Source: CAKMZU01 sp965248335 (GTDB lineage: Bacteria; Pseudomonadota; Gammaproteobacteria; Pseudomonadales; DT-91). Taken from it: a stretch of 64,000 nt of DNA. The stretch covers positions 1-64,000 of the forward strand of contig CBDFIY010000003.1 in assembly GCA_965248335.1 (NCBI GenBank), in the 5' to 3' direction. The stretch's first letter is position 1, and each line of letters starts with the position of its first letter. Shown here piece by piece: positions 9,990 to 19,587 of this stretch. The notes beneath the pieces are model-generated. The model saw only the letters and a program-made list of their open reading frames with translations. It made no database searches and had not been told where the DNA came from. A program made the translations under genes and the position numbers.

Positions 9990-10889
9990 TTATTTTTTAT
10001 AAATGCCCGTTTTTCCCGTTGCCCCTTCCCTAAAGCGCTTGTAAATCCACTGGTATTGCTCAGGTGCAATCTCTATCAAGCTTTCCACCGTTTTATTCAG
10101 CCCCCGAGCTGACACTTTCGGATCTTTATCATATAAATCCTCATCCACAGGACGGTAAACAATTTCGAAATTGCCGCAGGGTAAACGTCTTGCAAAACAA
10201 CCGATGGCTTCTGCCTGTGTTTTTTTAATCAGTCCACTAACAAGCGTCATCGTCGCCGCCGTTTGTCCAAAAAATGGCTCGAATTCAACACCACTACCGC
10301 CATCAGGAATTTGATCCGGTAAAATGCCTGATGCTTCTCCACGCTTTAGTGCTCTTAATATTGCACTAACGCCTTTTCTATTGGTGGGAACAAGCTTGCC
10401 ACCACCCCCTTCACGTGCTGATTTAAGTAGGCTGTTTATAGGCTGAAATTTATTCGGCTTAAACATACTGGTTAATGGGTATTCACTCGCTACTTTTAAT
10501 CCCAACACTTCCCAACTTCCCAAGTGTGGCGATAAAAACAAAACACCTCGCCCTTTCGACATGGCCGCATCAACATACGCCTGCCCATCAATATGCACAA
10601 TTTTATCTAATAACTTCTCACTCTTATTCATCAAGATATAAGGGAATTCGAAAAAAGTTTTTAACGTTTCACTTATTGATGTTCTTGCAAGACATGCTCT
10701 CTCACGCTCATTGAGTGAGTGAAAACAAATTCGAATGTTGATTTCCGTAATTCGGCGAAACTCTGAGCGCCCATGCCAAAGTATAAAACTCAATACAGGG
10801 ACAACTACACGCTGTAAAAATCGCTGTGGAACGATGGCAACTAATTGAATAAGCACCTTTAAGAGCTTGGATTTATTAAATATTTTCAT
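9990..10889 (-). CDS. LpxL/HtrB-type lipid A acyltransferase
   Basis: The 299-aa LPLAT-superfamily protein resembles Kdo2-lipid A acyltransferases. It has an N-terminal membrane anchor and the catalytic HX4E motif in LSPHLGSWE (about residue 120). I chose the ATG at 10889. The frame stays open upstream to 11120, but that extension would overlap the divergent glyQ start and lacks acyltransferase character. Which acyl position it modifies cannot be told from sequence. Confidence 0.85.
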   Translation of the reverse strand: MKIFNKSKLLKVLIQLVAIVPQRFLQRVVVPVLSFILWHGRSEFRRITEINIRICFHSLNERERACLARTSISETLKTFFEFPYILMNKSEKLLDKIVHIDGQAYVDAAMSKGRGVLFLSPHLGSWEVLGLKVASEYPLTSMFKPNKFQPINSLLKSAREGGGGKLVPTNRKGVSAILRALKRGEASGILPDQIPDGGSGVEFEPFFGQTAATMTLVSGLIKKTQAEAIGCFARRLPCGNFEIVYRPVDEDLYDKDPKVSARGLNKTVESLIEIAPEQYQWIYKRFREGATGKTGIYKK

Positions 10890-10981
10890 AAATATAACTA
10901 AGTTTTCTCGGATTTGCTGACCTAAGCGCCGACAAAGGATATAATTTTCCGTTTTCTTTGTCTCGGTAAAGGTATATTTTG

Positions 10982-11941
10982 GTGTCACAAACACAAGAAA
11001 TCGATGTGAGCAGCTTTCAAGGCCTGATACTCGCACTTCAACAATTTTGGGCGAAGCAGGGCTGCGTGATACTCCAACCTTTAGACCTTGAAGTCGGTGC
11101 TGGAACATTTCACCCCGCAACCTTTCTGCGCGCCATTGGGCCAGAAAATTGGAATGCGGCGTATGTTCAACCTTGCCGGCGTCCTACCGATGGCCGTTTC
11201 GGCGAGAACCCTAATCGGCTCCAACACTATTATCAATTTCAAGTGGTCATGAAACCCTCGCCAAGCAATATTCAAGACTTATACTTGGAATCTTTGGCCT
11301 TTTTAGGTCTTGATGCACAGGTTCACGATATCCGATTTGTAGAAGATAACTGGGAATCGCCTACATTAGGAGCCTGGGGACTCGGCTGGGAAATCTGGCT
11401 AAATGGTATGGAAGTTACACAATTTACTTACTTCCAACAAGTAGGTGGACTTGAATGCTTCCCTGTCACGGGCGAAATCACCTACGGCCTTGAGCGTATA
11501 GCTATGTACCTTCAAGGTGTTGACAGTATTTATGATCTTGTGTGGACCAAAGGGCCGCAAGGTACTATCACCTATGGCGATGTGTTTCACCAAAACGAAG
11601 TTGAAATGTCGACATACAATTTTGATGTAGCTAACACTGATTTTCTACTCGGTGCCTTTGATACCTATGAAAAAGAATGCCGGTTATTAATTGAAAAGAA
11701 GCTATCTTTACCTGCTTATGAAATGGTGATGAAAGCCTCTCATACATTCAACCTGCTCGATGCCAGAAAATCAGTCTCTGTCACTGAGAGACAGCGCTAT
11801 ATTCTACGCGTCAGAACCTTAGCGCGGCTCGTTGCTAAATGCTATTTCGATTCACGCCGAGCGCTAAACTTTCCCCTTGCAGATGAAGCCATTAAGCAGT
11901 CTGTTCTAGATCAGTTAAACTTGTTAGAGAAGCAAAAATAA
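10982..11941 (+). CDS. glyQ: glycyl-tRNA synthetase alpha subunit
   Basis: The catalytic subunit (319 aa from GTG 10982; an in-frame TTG lies one codon upstream) charges tRNA-Gly. Family hallmarks include FWAKQGCVILQP, VGAGTFHPAT, AAYVQPCRRPTDGRFGENPN and QVVMKPSP. The glyS start overlaps its stop by 1 nt (TAATG), fitting the obligate alpha2beta2 enzyme. Confidence 0.97.
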   Translation: MSQTQEIDVSSFQGLILALQQFWAKQGCVILQPLDLEVGAGTFHPATFLRAIGPENWNAAYVQPCRRPTDGRFGENPNRLQHYYQFQVVMKPSPSNIQDLYLESLAFLGLDAQVHDIRFVEDNWESPTLGAWGLGWEIWLNGMEVTQFTYFQQVGGLECFPVTGEITYGLERIAMYLQGVDSIYDLVWTKGPQGTITYGDVFHQNEVEMSTYNFDVANTDFLLGAFDTYEKECRLLIEKKLSLPAYEMVMKASHTFNLLDARKSVSVTERQRYILRVRTLARLVAKCYFDSRRALNFPLADEAIKQSVLDQLNLLEKQK

Positions 11942-14010
11942 TGAGCAAATCGTTACTCGTCGAGATTGGCTGTGAAGAACTCCCTCCTAAAGCCTTAGAA
12001 ACTCTGTCGCTTGCTTTTGTTGAAAGTATCAATCAAAGCCTTATCCGTGCGAATCTTCACTTTGATACGGTAAACCCTTTCGCAACCCCTAGACGTTTAG
12101 CGCTTGTTGTTGAGGGTCTTAGCGAACAACAACCTGATCAACAGATCGAAAAGCTAGGGCCCGCTGTTGCCGCCGCCTTTGATAAAGACGGCAATCCATC
12201 GAAAGCAGCTTTAGGTTTTGCACGATCAAACGGTGTCGATTTTTCTGAGCTTCAGCGTAAACAAACAAGTAAAGGCGAGCGCTTGGCTTTTTGTGCAACA
12301 CAGAAAGGCATACTTACCATCGATTTACTCAATGATTTTATAAACGATGCCATCAAAGCTTTACCTGTACCAAAACGCATGAAATGGGGAGCTTCTAAAA
12401 TTGAATTTTCACGTCCCGTTCACTGGCTTACCTGTATCTTCGGCACGGAAGTTGTCCCTGTTTCAGTGCTTGGACTAAAAGCTAACAACTTATCTTATGG
12501 GCATCGTTTCCATCATCCAGAAGCTTTTGAGGTCAACGTTGATAAATATGAGGAACAGCTCAAGTCACGGAAGGTCATTGCTAATTTCCAACAACGCCAG
12601 GCATTGATTAAGCAACAACTGCTTGCAGAATCTACGCAACTCAGTGCACACCTCGTTATCGATACAGAGCTTCTCAATGAAGTAAGTGCGCTTGTAGAAT
12701 GGCCAGTCGCTTTAGTAGGTTCCTTTGATGATGTATTTCTACAAGTACCCAAAGAAGCCTTGATCAGTAGCATGAAGTCGCATCAAAAGTATTTTCACCT
12801 ACTCGATGCTAAAAGTAACCTTTTACCCAATTTCATTACCGTTGCGAATATAAAAAGCTCGGCGCCTGAAATAGTTATTAATGGCAACGAACGGGTTATC
12901 AGGCCTCGTTTATCAGACGCAGCTTTCTTCTATCAAACAGACAAGAAAAAGTCACTTTTCGAACGTTTAGATATACTAAAATCAGTCACCTTCCAGGATA
13001 AGCTCGGCTCTTTATACAACAAAAGCCAACGTATCGCTGAAGTCTCGCAGTATATCGCTAAAGTTATTCATGCTGATAGCGAAAAAGCGAAGCGGGTAGG
13101 GCTTTTATCAAAAACTGATCTTGTCACCGAAATGGTCGGCGAATTCCCTGACTTGCAGGGTATTATGGCCAGTTATTATGCAGAACACGACGGCGAAGAG
13201 GCTGATGTTGCTCTTGCACTCAGTGAACAATATCTACCGAAATCTGCTGAAGATAGTCTCCCTAAAACGCCCTTAGGCCAGATAATCGCAATTGCAGACC
13301 GTGTGGATACACTCGTTGGTATCTTTGCGATCGGCTTACAGCCTACGGGTAACAAAGACCCTTTTGCACTCAGAAGAGCGTCTTTAGGCCTCATAAAGAT
13401 TATTATTTCACAAAATCTTGATATCGACTTACAGGAACTCTTTCAAAAAAGCGCTGAAACCTATACTTCTATTTTGCCAGGTATTGACTGCTCACCTGCT
13501 GTTGAATACACCCTGGAACGGCTTAAAAACTATTATGCTACACAGGATATGCGCACAGAGATATTCCTCGCCATCAATGACTTAGGTATTACGCACCTTG
13601 TCGATTTTAATAACCGCATGCAGGCACTGCACGAATTTGATTCTACTGAGGCATCATCATCATTATCTGCTGCTAATAAGCGTGTTAATAACCTCCTATC
13701 CAAGAGCGCTGAATCTGTGGATAAATGTGTTACTATTAACCCTGATCTATTTATTGAAGATGCGGAACAGAAACTTTTTTCATCCATTCAATCTATTGAT
13801 GCTGACTACATTTCAGCTGTTTCTCATAAAAATTATAAACAGGGACTTTTGCTACTTTCCCAACTTAAAATTCCTGTGGATAACTTCTTTAATGACGTCA
13901 TGGTACTCGTTGATAATGAGCACATAAAACATAATAGAATCGCTCTGCTTTTACGAATGAGTCAGCTATTTTCATCCATTGCAAACATTGCTTTATTGAC
14001 TAAACCTTAA
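11941..14010 (+). CDS. glyS: glycyl-tRNA synthetase beta subunit
   Basis: The 689-aa protein begins with MSKSLLVEIGCEELPPKAL, the conserved N-terminus of GlyS. It continues with VPKRMKWG, FSRPVHWL and the HD-like region around EMVGEFPDLQGIMASYYA, ending in the tRNA-binding domain. Length is normal. It is translationally coupled to glyQ. Confidence 0.97.
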   Translation: MSKSLLVEIGCEELPPKALETLSLAFVESINQSLIRANLHFDTVNPFATPRRLALVVEGLSEQQPDQQIEKLGPAVAAAFDKDGNPSKAALGFARSNGVDFSELQRKQTSKGERLAFCATQKGILTIDLLNDFINDAIKALPVPKRMKWGASKIEFSRPVHWLTCIFGTEVVPVSVLGLKANNLSYGHRFHHPEAFEVNVDKYEEQLKSRKVIANFQQRQALIKQQLLAESTQLSAHLVIDTELLNEVSALVEWPVALVGSFDDVFLQVPKEALISSMKSHQKYFHLLDAKSNLLPNFITVANIKSSAPEIVINGNERVIRPRLSDAAFFYQTDKKKSLFERLDILKSVTFQDKLGSLYNKSQRIAEVSQYIAKVIHADSEKAKRVGLLSKTDLVTEMVGEFPDLQGIMASYYAEHDGEEADVALALSEQYLPKSAEDSLPKTPLGQIIAIADRVDTLVGIFAIGLQPTGNKDPFALRRASLGLIKIIISQNLDIDLQELFQKSAETYTSILPGIDCSPAVEYTLERLKNYYATQDMRTEIFLAINDLGITHLVDFNNRMQALHEFDSTEASSSLSAANKRVNNLLSKSAESVDKCVTINPDLFIEDAEQKLFSSIQSIDADYISAVSHKNYKQGLLLLSQLKIPVDNFFNDVMVLVDNEHIKHNRIALLLRMSQLFSSIANIALLTKP

Positions 14011-14011
14011 T

Positions 14012-14734
14012 ATGACTAATGCTTTATTTACACTACGCTCGTGCGTTTTTTATGCGATCTACACACTTCTTACCCTCATTTTTGGGTTTTTCTTAATTTT
14101 TTTACAACCCTTTTTAAGTGAAAAATCACGCATATGCTTTCTCAGCCACTGGGGGCTTTTTGTGATGCTTGTGTTACGTGTCATTTGCGGTGTACGTTAT
14201 CAAATTGAAGGCACGGAAAATATCCCTAAAGATAAGCCTTTTGTTGTTTTATCTAACCATCAAAGTCAGTGGGAGACCTATTGTTTGGCCTATGTCTTTA
14301 AGCCTATTTCCTTTGTATTAAAGCAGGAGCTACTTTCAATCCCCGTGTTTGGCTGGTGTATCGCTAAAATGAAGCCTATCGCAATTGATAGGAAAAACCC
14401 AAGGAAGGCGCTAAAAGATATTCAATCAAAGGGGCTATCCAGATTGCAAGATGATCAATTACCTGTACTCGTTTTCCCTGAGGGAACACGCCAAAGCCCG
14501 ACAGAAGTAGGAAAATTTGCCCGAAGTGGTGCACAGCTCGCTGTCAATGCAAATGTGGATTTACTCTACGTTGCGCATAATTCTGGTCACTGCTGGATAC
14601 CTGGAAAGCTTATGAAAAAGCCTGGTGTGATTACGGTCTCTATAAGTAAAGCCCAAACGATAGCCGATAAATCATCTACTGAAATCACTAAAGAGGCCGA
14701 AGCTTGGGTTAGGCAAAAATTAGCAGCGTTCTAA
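14012..14734 (+). CDS. 1-acyl-sn-glycerol-3-phosphate acyltransferase-like (PlsC family)
   Basis: The 240-aa LPLAT-superfamily protein has an N-terminal membrane helix (about 10-45). The acyltransferase motifs are SNHQSQWET near 88 and FPEGTR near 155. The first motif reads HX4E where PlsC proteins usually have HX4D. It begins 1 bp after glyS, so it is probably in the glyQS operon. It likely acylates lysophosphatidate or a related lipid at the inner membrane. Confidence 0.85.
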   Translation: MTNALFTLRSCVFYAIYTLLTLIFGFFLIFLQPFLSEKSRICFLSHWGLFVMLVLRVICGVRYQIEGTENIPKDKPFVVLSNHQSQWETYCLAYVFKPISFVLKQELLSIPVFGWCIAKMKPIAIDRKNPRKALKDIQSKGLSRLQDDQLPVLVFPEGTRQSPTEVGKFARSGAQLAVNANVDLLYVAHNSGHCWIPGKLMKKPGVITVSISKAQTIADKSSTEITKEAEAWVRQKLAAF

Positions 14735-14799
14735 TGACGAAAGCTGCTTTCTAATATTTATGCTTTGTTTCTCTCTTTTCCCATTATTAACGGCTTAAA

Positions 14800-14832
14800 T
14801 ATCCCCCTGTTTATAGCGTAAGAAGGGGGATA
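14800..14832 (-). terminator. candidate intrinsic terminator of gyrB
   Basis: Arms TATCCCCCT and AGGGGGATA (9 bp) enclose a 15-nt loop, 17 bp past the gyrB stop. On the minus strand the hairpin is followed by an AT-rich ATTTAAG tail. The site lies between convergent plsC-like and gyrB genes and could serve both. Confidence 0.5.
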
Positions 14833-14848
14833 AGTGGATACTTCCTTT

Positions 14849-17260
14849 CTAAATATCTAAATTTGCAACTTTCAGTGCATTCTCTTCAATAAAATCTCGT
14901 CTCGGCTCGACTTGATCGCCCATGAGTGTTGTAAACATCTGATCTGCTGCTATGCCATCCTCTATAGTTACTTGAAGCATACGTCTTACTTCTGGATCCA
15001 TTGTCGTTTCCCATAATTGTTCAGGGTTCATTTCACCTAAACCTTTATAACGTTGTATTGCATAGCCTTTTTTAGCCTCATTCATCAGCCATTCATACCC
15101 AGACTTGAAAGACTGAGACTCAAATGTCTTTTCACCTCGCTTAAAGTATCCACCTACTTCCATCATCCCCGATATTTGATTACCTAATTTGACAAGAAAA
15201 CCATAATCCTTTGACTGGAATAATTCTTTTGTTAGGTGGATATCATTGGGAATACCATGTGCATAGACAATTATTCTTGGTGTGAAAAGGCCTTCAGATT
15301 CATCAGTTACATACTCATAACGATGACTTCCATCACTAAAATGTGTCTCAAGATATTGCTTTACAGACTGTCCAAAATTTTCTACCTTTGATTTGTCCGC
15401 CAAATCTTCCATAAGTAGTGTAGGGCAGTAAATTAATGATTCTACTAAGTTACCAAGATAAAGGCGTGAAAGCTTATCAACGACTCCTAAACCATGCTGA
15501 TACTCTTTTATTAGCGCCTCTAGTGCTACCCCCGTTATAGCAGGCGCTTCTGGATTAACGAAAATAGCCGTATCCTCGAGTGCTGATTGCGTCATAAAAT
15601 CATCCATTGCATCATCATCTTTTAGATACTGCTGTTGCTTACCCTTTGAAATCTTATACAACGGGGGCTGAGCGATATAAATATGACCTGATTCTATCAA
15701 TGCTGGCATTTGTCTAAAGAAAAAGGTTAGTAATAAGGTACGAATATGAGAACCGTCAACATCCGCATCCGTCATAATAATAATGCTGTGGTATCGGAGT
15801 TTTTCGAGGTTAAACTCTTCACGGCCAATACCGCACCCGAGTGCCGTGACTATCGTTCCAACTTCTACAGAGCTAAGCATCTTATCAAATCGTGCTTTTT
15901 CTACATTAAGAATCTTCCCTTTTAAGGGCAGAATTGCTTGGGTTCTACGCTCTCGACCTTGTTTAGCAGACCCTCCAGCAGAATCACCCTCCACAAGGTA
16001 AAGCTCTGAAAGTGCCGGATCCTTTTCCTGACAATCAGCGAGTTTTCCAGGTAAACCGGCAATATCTAATGCACCTTTTCGCCGTGTCATCTCACGTGCT
16101 TTTCTTGCTGCCTCTCGTGCTCTAGCAGCATCTATCATCTTCTGAACGATTGTTTTAGCTTCGCTAGGGTTTTCTATTAAGTGTGCGCTAAGCGCTTTAT
16201 ATAACGCTTGTTCGACTGCCGTCTTAACCTCACTTGACACTAGCTTGTCTTTTGTCTGTGAGGAGAATTTAGGGTCTGGTACTTTTACAGAAACAATAGC
16301 GACAAGGCCTTCTCTCGCATCATCACCCGTTGTTGACGTTTTTTCTTTCTTGCCAAAACCTTCATTTTCGATATAGGTATTCAGGCTGCGGGTCAGGGCT
16401 GTTCTAAACCCCTGTAGATGTGCGCCACCATCGCGCTGTGGGATGTTATTGGTAAAGCAAAATATACTTTCTTGAAAGCTATCATTCCACTGTAGAGCAA
16501 TTTCAACTCCTATTTTCTCATCAGTCTCCACGTCAAAATGAAAAACTTTATTCAGAGCTGTTTTATTTTGGTTAAGATAATTAACAAAAGCACTGACTCC
16601 ACCAGCATAATGAAAAACATCTTCTTTTTCATTACGTTCATCTTTTAAAACAATACGCACCCCAGAGTTCAAGAAAGACAGCTCCCGTAGCCTTTTAGCA
16701 AGGATATCAAAATGGAATTCTACATTGCTAAATGTTTCCGTCGAAGGGTAGAACTGTATTGTTGTTCCTGACTCTTCAGTATCTTCAACGGCTATCAAAG
16801 AACCTTGTGAATCACCATGCATATAGGTTTGTTTGTGTACTTTTCCGTTTCTTTTAATCGTTAAGTGAAGCTCTCTCGATAGTGCGTTAACAACAGACAC
16901 ACCAACCCCATGTAGTCCACCTGATACTTTGTAGGTGTTATCATCGAATTTTCCGCCGGCATGAAGAACTGTCATGATAACTTCTGCGGCGGAAACACCT
17001 TCTTCATGTATCTCAGTCGGAATACCACGGCCATTATCAGAAACAGAGACAGAGCCATCCTCTTTGATAGTGACGGAAATCTCACTGCAGAACCCTGCCA
17101 ATGCTTCATCTATCGAGTTATCAACAACTTCAAATACCATATGATGTAGACCTGTGCCATCATCGGTATCTCCTATATACATACCAGGTCTTTTTCTTAC
17201 TGCATCAAGACCTTTCAAAACCTTTATATTTGAAGCGTCATAGCTTTCAACTTCACTCAT
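14849..17260 (-). CDS. gyrB: DNA gyrase subunit B
   Basis: The 803-aa ATPase subunit of gyrase introduces negative supercoils. The N-terminal GHKL ATPase has EVVDNSIDEALAG near 44, DNGRGIPTE near 75 and GGLHGVGVSVVNALS near 113. The TOPRIM domain has LVEGDSAGGSAKQGR near 425 and DADVDGSHIRTLLL near 500. The C-terminal region ends in a MNPEQLWETTMDPE-type segment. It is the last gene of dnaA-dnaN-recF-gyrB. Confidence 0.98.
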   Translation of the reverse strand: MSEVESYDASNIKVLKGLDAVRKRPGMYIGDTDDGTGLHHMVFEVVDNSIDEALAGFCSEISVTIKEDGSVSVSDNGRGIPTEIHEEGVSAAEVIMTVLHAGGKFDDNTYKVSGGLHGVGVSVVNALSRELHLTIKRNGKVHKQTYMHGDSQGSLIAVEDTEESGTTIQFYPSTETFSNVEFHFDILAKRLRELSFLNSGVRIVLKDERNEKEDVFHYAGGVSAFVNYLNQNKTALNKVFHFDVETDEKIGVEIALQWNDSFQESIFCFTNNIPQRDGGAHLQGFRTALTRSLNTYIENEGFGKKEKTSTTGDDAREGLVAIVSVKVPDPKFSSQTKDKLVSSEVKTAVEQALYKALSAHLIENPSEAKTIVQKMIDAARAREAARKAREMTRRKGALDIAGLPGKLADCQEKDPALSELYLVEGDSAGGSAKQGRERRTQAILPLKGKILNVEKARFDKMLSSVEVGTIVTALGCGIGREEFNLEKLRYHSIIIMTDADVDGSHIRTLLLTFFFRQMPALIESGHIYIAQPPLYKISKGKQQQYLKDDDAMDDFMTQSALEDTAIFVNPEAPAITGVALEALIKEYQHGLGVVDKLSRLYLGNLVESLIYCPTLLMEDLADKSKVENFGQSVKQYLETHFSDGSHRYEYVTDESEGLFTPRIIVYAHGIPNDIHLTKELFQSKDYGFLVKLGNQISGMMEVGGYFKRGEKTFESQSFKSGYEWLMNEAKKGYAIQRYKGLGEMNPEQLWETTMDPEVRRMLQVTIEDGIAADQMFTTLMGDQVEPRRDFIEENALKVANLDI

Positions 17261-17294
17261 TCTTTATAACTCCTAAAAGAAAGACCAACAGCAT

Positions 17295-18437
17295 TTAAAG
17301 AGGGTTAATTTTACCATGTTCCACGTGAAACATTTGTACATTTATTTTGTCTTCCATGAGGCTTTTCATATCTAAATTATCAGTGACAGATATAAAGCTC
17401 TGAAAACCATACCTTAATAGCATCCTTAAAATGAGATTAAAATTTTCCTGATCCAGCTCCGCACCTAGATCATCCACTAAAAAAATAGGTTTAAGATGCA
17501 TAGATTCATTCAAATAAATAGCCTGAGCCACCTTCAGGAAAAAACAAAGCGTTTTCATTTCTCCGCGGGATAGAAATTGCTTAGCGGGGCAAGTATCAAG
17601 CATGATAATGAGTTCAGATTTTCCAGCATGGTAACTTGTATATTTCTTTTTTCGATCACGCTCAAAACTATTTTCTTGTTTTTTTATGATTTCTTCGCTT
17701 GATAAAGAAAGCGTCGTGATTTCATTTTCACAAATTGGTTTTCTCGAGATTCGCCAACCGTCAGCATAAACGAATTTAATTTGCTCACCTAAGGAGAAGC
17801 CATTTTCCTCTGAAACCCGTTTAAACATATTTAAAAAATTATGTAAGTATTGATATCTCAACTGTTCAATCTGGATGCCCACCTTAGCAAGCTGCTCATC
17901 TATACTTAATAAATCCTGATATTTTAGGTTTGCCTGCTTCAAAAGCAAGTTTCGTTGAGAAAGGTGCTTTTTATGGAGTCGCCATAGCGATAAGAAAGAA
18001 TGTTCCACGTGGAACACGCCCCAATCTATAAATGTTAACCGCTCTGAGGAGGCTCCTTCTATCAATAACAGAACATCACTATTGAAAATCTGGGTTGGCA
18101 AACAATAAGAAAGTGAGGCTAAACTTGGTGCGGTTTCTCCATTTATTCGGATAGTGAAATTTTTTTCCTTATCACGCGACAAACCAAGCTCAAAAACTTG
18201 ATTCTGCTCTGATATGCATTCGCCATATATAGACAATAAGGATTGATCGCGAGAGACAACAGATGAAATAGCTCTTGTTCTAAAAGAGCGGCCAACACTT
18301 AACAGTGAAATAGCCTCTAAAAACGCAGTCTTTCCTGAAGCGTTTCTGCCCTTTAAAAGATTTATTTTTTTGAACCCGTTTAAATCAACAGATGTTAGAT
18401 TTCTAACATCTTTAACGACAAGGCGATTAATGAACAT
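17295..18437 (-). CDS. recF: DNA replication/repair protein RecF
   Basis: The 380-aa SMC-like ATPase helps load RecA at gaps. It has Walker A GRNASGKT near 34, an ABC-type signature LSRGEMKTL near 295, and Walker B PIFLVDDLGAELD near 330. I chose ATG 18437 (MFINRL), which matches the family N-terminus. An in-frame TTG at 18446 abuts the dnaN stop. Unusually, two parS palindromes lie inside the gene (17317-17332 and 18001-18016), and both are read as the peptide FHVEH. Confidence 0.95.
   Translation of the reverse strand: MFINRLVVKDVRNLTSVDLNGFKKINLLKGRNASGKTAFLEAISLLSVGRSFRTRAISSVVSRDQSLLSIYGECISEQNQVFELGLSRDKEKNFTIRINGETAPSLASLSYCLPTQIFNSDVLLLIEGASSERLTFIDWGVFHVEHSFLSLWRLHKKHLSQRNLLLKQANLKYQDLLSIDEQLAKVGIQIEQLRYQYLHNFLNMFKRVSEENGFSLGEQIKFVYADGWRISRKPICENEITTLSLSSEEIIKKQENSFERDRKKKYTSYHAGKSELIIMLDTCPAKQFLSRGEMKTLCFFLKVAQAIYLNESMHLKPIFLVDDLGAELDQENFNLILRMLLRYGFQSFISVTDNLDMKSLMEDKINVQMFHVEHGKINPL
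17317..17332. promoter_or_regulatory. parS centromere site 1
   Basis: TGTTCCACGTGAAACA fits the ParB-binding consensus TGTTNCACGTGAAACA. It lies in the last codons of recF. parA and parB are in the same window (29714-31402). Confidence 0.9.
18001..18016. promoter_or_regulatory. parS centromere site 2
   Basis: TGTTCCACGTGGAACA is a perfect 16-bp palindrome of the parS type inside recF, 684 bp from the first site. Both sites lie about 9 kb from the oriC candidate, where ParB nucleation is expected. Confidence 0.9.
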
Positions 18438-18446
18438 AATCGGCAA

Positions 18447-19562
18447 TCAAAGACGCATCGGCATAACTACATAGAGTGACGAATCGTCTATACTGGATTC
18501 AATGAGGGCACTACTATTAGCATCTGCCAGTGATATTTTTATTTGTGCATCATTCAAAATATTCATGACATCAATCAAATAACTTACATTAAACCCGATT
18601 TCTAAATTATCTCCTTGATATTCAACCATCAGTGAATCCTCAGCTTCTTCACGCTCTGGGTTATTAGCCTGTATCGTAATTTTATTTGGTGAGAGGATGA
18701 GCTGAATACCTCGGTATTTTTCATTGGATAAAATAGCCGCCCGATTCAAAGTATCCTTAAATTCTAGTCTATCGGCTAAAATGTACTTATTCGTGGACTG
18801 TGGTAAAACACGATTATAGTCAGGAAATTTTCCATCAACCAACTTAGTCACGAAGGTAAAAAATGAATTCGTTATATGCAAATGGTTGTGGCCAAAGTAA
18901 ACCGTTAGCATCTCATCAGTAACTGAAAGTGTTCTCGACAATTCTTGTATTGCTTTTCTTGGCACAATTATTTGAGATAAAGACTCCGAAGAGAGTGGTT
19001 GAATATCTTTAAGTTCAGAGAGAGCAAGCCTATGACCATCCGTTGCTACGACTTTCAAAAGTCCTTCTGATACCTCCCACAACATACCATTAAGGTAAAA
19101 TCTTACATCCTGTTGAGCCATTGCAAATGCGGTTTTATCAATAACCGACTTTAAGTGACTTTTGGTCACCTTAAAATTAACTAAATCTGTCCCTTGCTCA
19201 ACCGAAGGAAAATCATCAGCAGGTAAAGTTGCCAGTGTGAAGCGGCTCTTCCCACATTGAAGCACTAATTTTGTTGTCTCTGAGAGAGCCATCTTAATGA
19301 TTTGTTTCTCAGGCAAAGCTTTACAAATATCTAAAAGTTTTTTTGCAGGTAGTGTAGTTCGTATGTTTTCTAAGGGTGGCTCATCCAATAAAAGGCGGGC
19401 GGTCATTTGTACTTCCATATCGGTACTGGTAACCGCCAAGTTACTTCCTGATATATCAAATAAAACATTTGCTAAGATGGGTAATGTTTGCCTACGCTCT
19501 ACAACACCCACAACTAAAGTTAACGCTTCAATAAGTGAATCGCGTTGAATACTAAATTTCAT
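18447..19562 (-). CDS. dnaN: DNA polymerase III sliding clamp (beta subunit)
   Basis: The 371-aa beta clamp starts MKFSIQRDSLIEAL and ends VMPMRL, the canonical C-terminus. Three repeated clamp domains span the length, with ATDGHRLAL near 178. It tethers Pol III to DNA. It lies between dnaA (25-bp gap) and recF, probably cotranscribed. Confidence 0.98.
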   Translation of the reverse strand: MKFSIQRDSLIEALTLVVGVVERRQTLPILANVLFDISGSNLAVTSTDMEVQMTARLLLDEPPLENIRTTLPAKKLLDICKALPEKQIIKMALSETTKLVLQCGKSRFTLATLPADDFPSVEQGTDLVNFKVTKSHLKSVIDKTAFAMAQQDVRFYLNGMLWEVSEGLLKVVATDGHRLALSELKDIQPLSSESLSQIIVPRKAIQELSRTLSVTDEMLTVYFGHNHLHITNSFFTFVTKLVDGKFPDYNRVLPQSTNKYILADRLEFKDTLNRAAILSNEKYRGIQLILSPNKITIQANNPEREEAEDSLMVEYQGDNLEIGFNVSYLIDVMNILNDAQIKISLADANSSALIESSIDDSSLYVVMPMRL

Positions 19563-19587
19563 TCTCTATTCCCAATAAACTAGCGCG

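Noticed and set aside
10890..11120. N-terminal extension of the lipid A acyltransferase-like gene
   Set aside because: The open frame upstream overlaps the glyQ start in antisense and lacks membrane-anchor or acyltransferase character, so the ATG at 10889 is preferred.
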